NCBI GenBank assembly: GCA_023248095.1
Contig: JAHFFF010000091.1
Coordinates: 1 to 6,696 of the forward strand
Length of the DNA: 6,696 bases
Direction of reading: 5' to 3'
From: Candidatus Omnitrophota bacterium
Lineage (GTDB): Bacteria; Omnitrophota; Gorgyraeia; 1-14-0-20-64-10
Of this stretch, positions 1 to 6,048 are shown one piece after another. The stretch's first letter is position 1. Every line of letters begins with the position of its first letter. Below the pieces are notes generated by a model, which was not told where the DNA came from, searched no databases, and saw nothing but the letters and a program-made list of their open reading frames with translations. The translations under genes were made by a program, and so were the position numbers.

Positions 1-1946
1 TGATCGTACTGGCGGATAATCCACTCCTTGCTGCAGGTATCCCAGCGGCCGAGCAATTTCAAGAGGGCCTCGGTCAGATCCTGAGCCTTTGGAAGGGCCG
101 GCTCCGACGCAACAGGCGCGGTCCATCGAGCCGGCCGGGGGGAGATCGGCAACCCTTCATGGAGGAACTGCATGCTCAGCTCCCCCACCGAGGTTCCCTT
201 AAACAGAAGCTCCAACCGGCCGGTGGAGGTAAACTCGCCGATCTGCGTTGCCTCCACTCCCAATCTCTTGATCTGCTCCAGCAACTGCACAAGATTTTCC
301 CGCGGAACCGCCAGCACCATTCTCTCCTGGGACTCCGAGATCCAAATCTCCGCCGGAGTTAGACCCGCATACTTCAGAGGAACCCGGTCCAGTTCCACCC
401 GAGCGCCACAGGAAGCCCCCATCTCCCCCACCGCGCTGGAAAGACCGCCCGCCCCGCAATCGGTGACTGCGGTAAACAGGCCCTGATCCCGAGCCTCCAA
501 AAGGGCGTCGGTCAGTTTCTTCTCGGTGATCGGATCGCCGATCTGCACCGCGGTCGCCGAGGTCGATTCGGATTCCGGGGCCAAGGTCAGAGAGGAAAAG
601 GTCGCGCCATGGATCCCGTCCCGGCCGGTCCGGCCGCCCGCCACCACGATCGCCATTCCAGCAGAAACCTTCTTCTCCACCTTGCCGACGGGAAGCAATC
701 CGACGTTGCCGCAGTAGACCAGCGGGTTGCCTACAAATCGCTCGTCGAACAGGACCGCGCCGTTCACCGTCGGGATCCCCATCTTGTTCCCATAATCCTT
801 GACGCCGGAGACGACCCCTTTGATCAGGCGCCGCGGCTGCAGGACTCCCGGCGGTACCTTCTCGATCGGAAGATCCGGCGGCGGGAAACAGAAGACATCC
901 GTCGAGGCCACCGGCTTGGCACCCAGGCCGGTCCCTAAGATGTCGCGGATCACCCCGCCGATCCCCGTGGAGGCCCCGCCGAACGGTTCCAATGCCGAAG
1001 GGTGATTGTGGGTCTCCACCTTGAAACAGAGGTGGAATTGATCGTCAAAGGCGATCACGCCGGAGTTGTCTTCAAATACGGAGACACACCACGGGCGGTT
1101 CAGCTCCTCGGTGGCCCGCACGATGGTTTCCTTCAGGAGGTTCTGGATGACCCGCTTCTTCACCTGCCCGCCGGACTCCTCGGTGTAGACGATCGTTCCC
1201 CTCAGGGTCTTGTGCTTGCAATGTTCCGACCAGGTCTGGGCGAGGGTCTCCAACTCGATCAGGGCCGGCTCCCGGCCCTCCTGCCGGAAATAGGCCTGGA
1301 TCGCCCGCATCTCTTCCAAATTGAGGGAGAGTTGGTGATCGAGGCTGACCCGCTGAAGCACCGTGTCGCTGGCCTGCAAGAGGTGGACCGTTTCAATCGC
1401 CATCGGCGGCGATTGAGGGATTGCAAACAACAGCCCTAAAGTTTCCGGCGTCACGACGTGCTGAATGGTGGCATTGACCAGCAGCTTTTCGGTGATCCGC
1501 GCAAGGGCCTGGGCATCGAGCGAACCGGCAAGGGTGTACTCCTTGGCCGTATGAACCGCTTCAATCCCTTGAATCCCCAAGTCCAGCGCACCCTTCTTCA
1601 CCGAATCCTCCACCGGATCCCGGACGCCAGGCCGGTAGGCCACCTCGACCGAGTGAAGACCGGAAGAGTGAACGGCCTTCCCTGCCTCTTCGGAAATCTC
1701 CTGAAACTCACACTGCTCGGTGATCGGATCGGCCAAAAGCTCCTTGGCCAATCTCTGGAGGTCCTCGGGACGGAGGGCCCCCGTGATGTAGTAGATCCGG
1801 GTGACGCTCACCTTTTCCAACCCGCTCACTCCCAGATCCGCCGCATCCGCTTTCAAACCTTCCGATTCCGCGTCGAAAAACTCCTCCTGCAGACGCACAG
1901 CAAATCGCCAGAAGATGCGGGAAACGGTTTTGATCTGATCGCTCAT
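1..1946 (-). CDS. purL: Phosphoribosylformylglycinamidine synthase with N-terminal tandem PurS domains (cut at left edge)
   Basis: This is the synthetase part of FGAM synthase, which converts FGAR, glutamine and ATP to FGAM in de novo purine synthesis. The window shows 648 residues; the frame runs off the left edge at RQYD followed by a partial His codon. Residues 12-80 and 98-165 are two PurS-like domains. A linker (about 200-238) leads to WSEHCKHK (239-246) with the expected catalytic His242. Then come VETHNHPSALEPFGGASTGIGG (310-331), the KGVVSGVKDYGNKMGIPTVNGA region, GGRTGRDGIHGA (437-448) and DCGAGGLSSAVGEMG (496-510), all hallmark PurL nucleotide/substrate-binding elements. The ATG at 1946 overlaps the purB stop and has a good Shine-Dalgarno sequence, AAGAGG at 1960-1955, spaced 8 nt. 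The fusion explains why no separate purS gene lies here. Whether the missing C-terminus ends after PurL or continues into a glutaminase (PurQ-like) domain cannot be seen. Confidence 0.97.
   Translation of the reverse strand, partial: MSDQIKTVSRIFWRFAVRLQEEFFDAESEGLKADAADLGVSGLEKVSVTRIYYITGALRPEDLQRLAKELLADPITEQCEFQEISEEAGKAVHSSGLHSVEVAYRPGVRDPVEDSVKKGALDLGIQGIEAVHTAKEYTLAGSLDAQALARITEKLLVNATIQHVVTPETLGLLFAIPQSPPMAIETVHLLQASDTVLQRVSLDHQLSLNLEEMRAIQAYFRQEGREPALIELETLAQTWSEHCKHKTLRGTIVYTEESGGQVKKRVIQNLLKETIVRATEELNRPWCVSVFEDNSGVIAFDDQFHLCFKVETHNHPSALEPFGGASTGIGGVIRDILGTGLGAKPVASTDVFCFPPPDLPIEKVPPGVLQPRRLIKGVVSGVKDYGNKMGIPTVNGAVLFDERFVGNPLVYCGNVGLLPVGKVEKKVSAGMAIVVAGGRTGRDGIHGATFSSLTLAPESESTSATAVQIGDPITEKKLTDALLEARDQGLFTAVTDCGAGGLSSAVGEMGASCGARVELDRVPLKYAGLTPAEIWISESQERMVLAVPRENLVQLLEQIKRLGVEATQIGEFTSTGRLELLFKGTSVGELSMQFLHEGLPISPRPARWTAPVASEPALPKAQDLTEALLKLLGRWDTCSKEWIIRQYD
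1452..1913 (-). repeat. Two tandem PurS-like domains within purL (protein-level repeat)
   Basis: Residues 12-80 (nt 1913-1707) and 98-165 (nt 1655-1452) of PurL align with each other. They share a pattern of LxDLGvxGlexV, then a Tyr-rich strand (RIYYITGAL versus KEYTLAGSL), then a helix ending in LL and a final strand. Free-standing PurS is a small protein that dimerises and docks PurL to PurQ. In the large Salmonella-type PurL the N-terminal domain is known to imitate a PurS dimer. This tandem arrangement therefore probably provides a built-in PurS dimer. The domain boundaries were judged by eye. Confidence 0.8.
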
Positions 1947-3235
1947 AGCCCCAACCTCTTGAAAATCGTTCCCACGTGTCTCAGGTGCCTGCGCAGATCA
2001 AAGCAGGCCTTCAGCTCCTGCAGATTCAAGAAGCGACGGACCTGTGGGTCCTGGCTGAGCAGGTGAAAGAAGTCCCCCTTCCCAGCCCAAGCAGACATGG
2101 CGTTGCGTTGCACAATCTCATAAGCCTGCGGACGGGTCAGCCCTTTGCGCATGAGGCTCAGCAGTACCGACTCGGAGAAGATCAGTCCGCGGGTCAGCTC
2201 CAGATTCCTCTTCATCCGTTCCGGATAAATCTTCAGACCCCGCAAGATCCGAGTCATCTCCAGGACCATATAATCCAGCGCGCAGGCCGCGTCGGGTAGA
2301 ATGACCCGCTCCACGGAGGAATGGGAAATGTCCCGTTCGTGCCAGAGGGCGATGTTCTCCAAACCGGCCACCGCGTACCCGCGCAACAGACGGGCAAGGC
2401 CGCTCACCCGCTCCGCCGAAACCGGATTGCGTTTGTGCGGCATAGCGGAAGAACCGGTCTGCCCCTCTTCAAACGGCTCCTCGGCCTCTAGGACCTCGGT
2501 CCGTTGAAGGTGCCGGATCTCGGTTGCCATCCGCTCCAACATTCCCCCGACGATGGCGAGGCGGCATAATAAGACCGCGTATCCGTCCCGGGGAACCACC
2601 TGCGTGGAAATGGGAGCGGGCACGATCCCCAGTTTCCGGCAGATGTATCTTTCCACGAAGGGATCCAGATGGGCGTAGGTGCCGACGGCACCGGAGATCT
2701 TCCCCACCGCCACCCAGTTTTGGGCATCCCGCAGCATCTGCAACCCTCTCCCCAGCTCAGCGTAATGGTAAGCCAGCTTCAAACCCCAGGTGGTGGGCTC
2801 TGCGTGGACCCCGTGGGTCCGGCCGATGCAAATCGTCAGCCGGTGCTTGCGCGCCTGCCGGCGGACCAACTGCCGAAGCCCTTCCAAATCGTCCCGCAGG
2901 AGTTCGGACGCCTCTTTGAGCTGGACCGCCGTGGCGGTATCCAGGACATCGCTGGAGGTTAACCCAAGGTGGAGGTATTGCGCATCCGGCCCAACATGGG
3001 AGGCCAATTCCCCAAGGAAGGCCACCACGTCGTGCCGCGTCTTCTGTTCCCGGCGGTCGATTCGGGCCACATCCAGGCGTGCACGCCTGCGGATTCTCGC
3101 AACGGCAGCGCGCGGAATCTGTCCCTGCTTGGAGAGGGCCTCACACGCCAGAAGCTCCACTTCCAACATCTTTTGGAAGCGAGCCTCCTGCGTCCAGATC
3201 CGGCCCATGCGTGGAGGGGTATAACGGGAAATCAT
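1943..3235 (-). CDS. purB: Adenylosuccinate lyase
   Basis: This cytoplasmic enzyme of the fumarase/aspartase superfamily acts twice in purine synthesis. It splits SAICAR to AICAR plus fumarate and adenylosuccinate to AMP plus fumarate. The complete 430 residues match the usual length of Bacillus-type PurB. Visible active-site features are His68 (RHDV), His89 in YLHLGLTSSDV, His141 in GRTHGVHAEPTTWG, and the superfamily signature loop GSSAMPHKRNP (261-271) carrying the catalytic serine. The last region is the helical C-terminal domain (about 360-430), typical of ADSL_C. The ATG at 3235 is certain: MISRYTPPRM is the standard PurB N-terminus and an in-frame TAA lies only 12 nt upstream. No Shine-Dalgarno sequence is visible before it, which is unusual beside the purL start. 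The gene follows the second AsmA-like gene after 26 nt and overlaps purL by 4 nt (ATGA). Confidence 0.98.
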   Translation of the reverse strand: MISRYTPPRMGRIWTQEARFQKMLEVELLACEALSKQGQIPRAAVARIRRRARLDVARIDRREQKTRHDVVAFLGELASHVGPDAQYLHLGLTSSDVLDTATAVQLKEASELLRDDLEGLRQLVRRQARKHRLTICIGRTHGVHAEPTTWGLKLAYHYAELGRGLQMLRDAQNWVAVGKISGAVGTYAHLDPFVERYICRKLGIVPAPISTQVVPRDGYAVLLCRLAIVGGMLERMATEIRHLQRTEVLEAEEPFEEGQTGSSAMPHKRNPVSAERVSGLARLLRGYAVAGLENIALWHERDISHSSVERVILPDAACALDYMVLEMTRILRGLKIYPERMKRNLELTRGLIFSESVLLSLMRKGLTRPQAYEIVQRNAMSAWAGKGDFFHLLSQDPQVRRFLNLQELKACFDLRRHLRHVGTIFKRLGL

Positions 3236-3246
3236 CGCAGAACTTT

Positions 3247-3252
3247 ATTATA
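3247..3252 (-). promoter_or_regulatory. Possible -10 element of an internal purB promoter
   Basis: On the minus strand a perfect TATAAT (3252-3247) sits in an AT-rich patch with a repeated GATATA (GATATACGATATAAT), in otherwise GC-rich DNA between the AsmA-like gene and purB. A transcript starting 6-7 nt downstream would have only about 4-5 nt before the purB ATG at 3235, so it would be almost leaderless. The hexamer at 17-nt spacing is CCCAAC, a poor -35 match, and there is no extended -10 TG. The site may be coincidental. Confidence 0.3.
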
Positions 3253-3261
3253 TCGTATATC

Positions 3262-4401
3262 TTATTCCGGTTGGGGTTCGAGTTGATCTCCCTGTTCGGG
3301 CCCTTCGGAATCCTTCTGGGGTTTGACCAAACCATAGAAGATTCGCCCAGGAACAAGAATCCCCTTGGCAGCCGCCCGTTCCCTCATCGCCCAATCCAGC
3401 TCACTGAGCAGCCGGTCGTGCGCGTCAAAACCAGGCTCCCTCAAGGAACCCTCCATGGCGACGGTCAGATCAATCTTACCCTGAGAATCTTTGAGCGTAT
3501 TCAGGATCGCCTGCCAAGGAACGTCGCCGACCATTCCGCCGATCTTGAGGCCGTCCACCAGACAACGCATAGAAACCTGCAGGTGATTCCCTTCGAACTT
3601 CCACTCAATGATCGGCCCGCCCGCTCCCCCTTCAAAGGTGAACGGCTGCGGGGCATCATAATAGACCGTTTTGAAATCGGAAAGCCTTCCGTACCAGACC
3701 TCCATCCTCCCCTCGATCCGTTGAAGGGTCGCCCCGGACTGGGCCTGGACCGCAAGGAAACCGATCCGTTCTCCCTCGGGAGTGAGGAAATCTCCCTTCC
3801 CCTCCAAATGGATGGAGGGATACTGCAAGGCCGAGGTCATCCAAAGGTTGAAGCTAACATCGGCCAAGGTGTAGAGCGGCTTACCCTGCCGAGCTTCCTC
3901 CTCAATCACCTCCCCCCTACCGTTGGTGATCTTCAAACCCAGTGGGGCGAAAGGAACAACCATCAGATTCATCCCCTGGAAGGCGCCGGCCATCTTGTTG
4001 TTCTTGGAGGACTTTTGGGATTCTCCCATCGGGAGGAAATCCACCTGGCCCAGCAACGAATCCCCCAGGTCCACATCCATGACAAGGTGGGGACTGTCCA
4101 TGGTGATGTATACCGGAAGGGGCCGGATCACCAACCCCCACCAGGGAACCTGCAGCGTCAATTCTCGAAGGGTCAACAGATCCGGATGAGCCCCTCCCTC
4201 CGGATGAGAGACGCTCAGCTCCCGAAACCGAACGCCCAGCGGTCCGTTCCATCCGTAACTGCGGAACTGCACGGGAAACGGAAGCTGTTTCCTAAGCTGG
4301 TGGGCGGCCCACTCCGGCAAGGTCAGCATGGTGACTGCTGCAAACAAAACGCCAACACCTGCCACCCCCCCAAGGATGAGCCATCGCCGCCTAACCTTCA
4401 T
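3262..4401 (-). CDS. AsmA/DUF748-like envelope protein, second of tandem paralogs
   Basis: This 379-residue protein has the same plan as the gene before it: a basic start (MKVRRRW), a hydrophobic anchor at about residues 7-28, and a beta-rich, probably periplasmic body. It aligns with its neighbour along almost the full length. Shared blocks are PWWGLVIRPLPV (86-97), GDFLTPEGERIG (203-214), RLSDFKTVY (239-247), GMVGDVPW (289-296) and the C-terminal helix HDRLLSELDWAMRERAAAKG (328-347). It differs in a Lys/Met-rich insert (about 124-148) and an acidic, Gln/Pro-rich tail after residue 359. The ATG at 4401 overlaps the upstream stop as ATGA. A GGAGGA run abuts this ATG, too close for a standard Shine-Dalgarno sequence, so reinitiation by coupled ribosomes is likely. 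An in-frame ATG at 4488 would add 29 Gly/Arg-rich residues before the anchor and overlap the previous gene by 91 nt, so it was not used. The biochemical role is unknown; lipid or envelope trafficking is inferred from resemblance only. Confidence 0.82.
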   Translation of the reverse strand: MKVRRRWLILGGVAGVGVLFAAVTMLTLPEWAAHQLRKQLPFPVQFRSYGWNGPLGVRFRELSVSHPEGGAHPDLLTLRELTLQVPWWGLVIRPLPVYITMDSPHLVMDVDLGDSLLGQVDFLPMGESQKSSKNNKMAGAFQGMNLMVVPFAPLGLKITNGRGEVIEEEARQGKPLYTLADVSFNLWMTSALQYPSIHLEGKGDFLTPEGERIGFLAVQAQSGATLQRIEGRMEVWYGRLSDFKTVYYDAPQPFTFEGGAGGPIIEWKFEGNHLQVSMRCLVDGLKIGGMVGDVPWQAILNTLKDSQGKIDLTVAMEGSLREPGFDAHDRLLSELDWAMRERAAAKGILVPGRIFYGLVKPQKDSEGPEQGDQLEPQPE

Positions 4402-5504
4402 TCCTCCGGCCCTGGATTGTCCGCGTAGAAGAACATCTGCTCGGGAATCCTGACCCCCCGGCTGGCCGCCTTCTCCTTCATCTTCCACTCCACCTCATCC
4501 AGGATGTAATCATGCGGGTTGAAGGCCGGATCATCCAGGTTTCCCTCGGTGGAAACCTCCCACTGGTAAATGCGGCCTTCATCCTCCACCGCATGCATGA
4601 TCTCCGCCCAGGAGACATCCCCCACTCTCCCGTTGAGATCCAAGTTCTGGACCAAGGTGCTCGCGGTCATGCGGACATGCCTGCCGTCGGTCAAGGCAAA
4701 CTTCATCAGGAAGTCGGCGATCCCTCCCTCGAGATAGACGGGGCGGGGCGCGTACTGGTACAGATTCCTGAAATCACCCAGCCGTTCATGACGCAGCCGG
4801 ATGGATCCCTCCATGCTCATCTTGCGGGGCTTTGCCACGATGTCGACCTCCTGCTTGCCGATCACCTCCCCGGCCGGGGTCACGAAATCGCCGTGACTGC
4901 GCAGGCGGATTGCCGGCTCAATGACAACCGCGGTCAGCTCCAGAGTAAGATTGACGTTGCCTGCGATAAACACCGGCGCTTCCGCCCGAATCTCCGGCTC
5001 AATCACATCGACCCGGCCATTCAAGACCCGAAGACCCACGGGAAGAACGGGAAGGTGCCCCAGGGGGCCGGCCGACGTGCCGCCCTTGTCGTCTCCCTCC
5101 GAGATTCCCCGAAAAGGGGCCATGAACCAATCCTCCGGATCGGAGGCCATTTCCCCAACCATGGAACTGGCATTCTCCGATCCGATCCTCAGGTGGGGAC
5201 TGTGCAGGGTGATCTCGACCGGCAAAGGACGAACCAGGATACCCCACCACGGAACCTGAAAAGTGACCCGGTCCACCTTCAGCAGGAAATCCTCCTTCTT
5301 ATTCGGATCCGGGATGCTCACGCCGTAAACCGTCATCCCGACCGGAAAGGTCCAATGGGCCGGTCCCAGCGTGATTCCGGGTAGGGCTCCCTTCCGTAGC
5401 TTCCGCATCACCCAAAAGGAGGCAGCCGACCCGAGCGCAATGTTGAGCGGGATGGCAACCGCCAAGAAGAACAGGACCCACTTTAGGATCGGCCTGCGTT
5501 TCAC
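4398..5504 (-). CDS. AsmA/DUF748-like envelope protein, first of tandem paralogs
   Basis: This 368-residue protein has one N-terminal membrane anchor (about residues 8-33, after KRRPILKW) and a beta-strand-rich remainder expected in the periplasm. Its overall look resembles short members of the AsmA/DUF748 group, whose larger relatives (TamB, YhdP, YdbH) form hydrophobic grooves implicated in lipid transport between membranes. That function is only a family-level suggestion here. Motifs shared with the next gene are PWWGILVRPLPV (85-96), GDFVTPAGEVIG (205-216), RLGDFRNLY (241-249), GRVGDVSW (292-299) and an amphipathic C-terminal helix HDYILDEVEWKMKEKAASRG (331-350). The start is taken as GTG at 5504, which overlaps the upstream TGA by 4 nt (GTGA). 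It gives a short basic N-terminus before the anchor, matching the paralog's MKVRRRW. The next in-frame ATG would delete the anchor, while the upstream ATG at 5648 would run 148 nt into the previous gene. A GspN-like or LptC-like relation is an alternative. Confidence 0.8.
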   Translation of the reverse strand: MKRRPILKWVLFFLAVAIPLNIALGSAASFWVMRKLRKGALPGITLGPAHWTFPVGMTVYGVSIPDPNKKEDFLLKVDRVTFQVPWWGILVRPLPVEITLHSPHLRIGSENASSMVGEMASDPEDWFMAPFRGISEGDDKGGTSAGPLGHLPVLPVGLRVLNGRVDVIEPEIRAEAPVFIAGNVNLTLELTAVVIEPAIRLRSHGDFVTPAGEVIGKQEVDIVAKPRKMSMEGSIRLRHERLGDFRNLYQYAPRPVYLEGGIADFLMKFALTDGRHVRMTASTLVQNLDLNGRVGDVSWAEIMHAVEDEGRIYQWEVSTEGNLDDPAFNPHDYILDEVEWKMKEKAASRGVRIPEQMFFYADNPGPEE

Positions 5505-6043
5505 GGTTTTGCTCGAACGGACCGGATGAGATAGCCCGAAAGTGTCACGTAGACGGCCCACTCGCTGCCGGGCTGGGCGGGGACATAGGCGGCGTTCCCG
5601 TAGACGGCATCCACGAAGGGAAGCTGAAGCCCGTGTCGATACAACCACCTCCAGAGAGAAGAGGTCCCGCCGCCCAGATCGTAGGCAGCCCGCGGCTCAT
5701 GAAGCTCCGCATCCACCTGAAGGTAACGAGAATTCAACCGCGTCAGCTTGTGCAGGGTCTTCAGACCCAACCAAGAGAGCCACGGCCTCCACTTCAGGAT
5801 GTCCCCCCCGATGGACCACTGGTCGCCCACCATCGGAAATTTCTCCGGCTTACTCGGAAAGCCTTTGACCACCGGCGTGACCTCGATGAGGAACCCGAAA
5901 GAGGCCCCCTTGGGAGCCGGCTCGCATCGGATGACCGCCACCAATTCTTCCTGGGAAAAGACACGATACGAGCGAAGGCTCGTCCACAGGGCAAGGCTGG
6001 CCGCAATGGCCAGGATGAGAAGCAACCGAAAAAGTGTTTTCAA
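5501..6043 (-). CDS. Small membrane-anchored protein of unknown function, GDQW...LKW core
   Basis: This 180-residue protein has no assigned function. Residues 1-20 form a single hydrophobic segment after KTLFR, consistent with a signal anchor or uncleaved signal peptide, and the rest is probably periplasmic. Visible core elements are VGDQWSIGGDILKW (residues 72-85), a Leu/Arg-rich stretch (LTRLNSRY, 100-107), an aromatic segment around WRWLY (131-135) and a C-terminal beta-like part containing YGNAAYVP (148-155). From memory, similar proteins in Pseudomonas-like genomes share the GDQW/LKW core and are sometimes labelled 'cation/multidrug efflux pump', a name their size does not support. The TTG start at 6043 is chosen because it places the hydrophobic segment at the N-terminus and leaves 5 nt after the phosphate transporter stop. 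The only upstream ATG in frame (6121) would overlap that gene by 73 nt and add an unlikely Cys/His-containing leader. No clear Shine-Dalgarno sequence precedes TTG, so the start is an inference. Confidence 0.7.
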   Translation of the reverse strand: MKTLFRLLLILAIAASLALWTSLRSYRVFSQEELVAVIRCEPAPKGASFGFLIEVTPVVKGFPSKPEKFPMVGDQWSIGGDILKWRPWLSWLGLKTLHKLTRLNSRYLQVDAELHEPRAAYDLGGGTSSLWRWLYRHGLQLPFVDAVYGNAAYVPAQPGSEWAVYVTLSGYLIRSVRAKP

Positions 6044-6048
6044 GGTTG

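Larger units (their letters stand above)
3262..5504 (-). repeat. Tandem gene duplication (two diverged AsmA-like paralogs)
   Basis: The two adjacent genes at 5504-4398 and 4401-3262 encode colinear proteins of 368 and 379 residues, with conserved blocks in the same order and almost the same positions (PWWG near 85, GDFxTPxGE near 205, VGDVxW near 292, helix near 330-350). This indicates an old duplication followed by divergence. The middle insert and the C-terminal tail are not shared. Confidence 0.85.

Noticed and set aside
600..660. GC-rich cluster of CCGGCC-type palindromes as a possible regulatory site or repeat
   Set aside because: It encodes the conserved PurL glycine-rich motif GGRTGRDGIHGA, so the Gly/Arg codon composition explains it.
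1002..2066. Two plus-strand open frames (145 and 202 codons) opposite the purL N-terminus and the purB end
   Set aside because: They lie antisense to sequence with unmistakable PurS/PurL and PurB motifs and show no independent protein features.
3236..3261. Possible intrinsic terminator between the AsmA-like gene and purB
   Set aside because: The 26-nt gap is AT-rich but forms no GC-rich stem followed by a T-run on the minus strand.
3079..4428. Long plus-strand open frame (449 codons) opposite the second AsmA-like gene
   Set aside because: It is antisense to a gene with a clear paralog, anchor and conserved blocks. Its translation is Pro/Arg/His-rich with no recognisable domain, as expected for a shadow frame in GC-rich DNA. 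It also runs across the end of that gene into purB.
4512..5384. Plus-strand open frame (290 codons) opposite the first AsmA-like gene
   Set aside because: It is a shadow frame, rich in His, Arg, Gln and Pro with no domain or hydrophobic organisation. The minus-strand gene explains the region.
4398..5648. 416-residue version of the first AsmA-like protein starting at ATG 5648
   Set aside because: The extra 48 residues are Arg-rich read-through of the upstream gene in another frame. GTG at 5504 gives an N-terminus matching the paralog.
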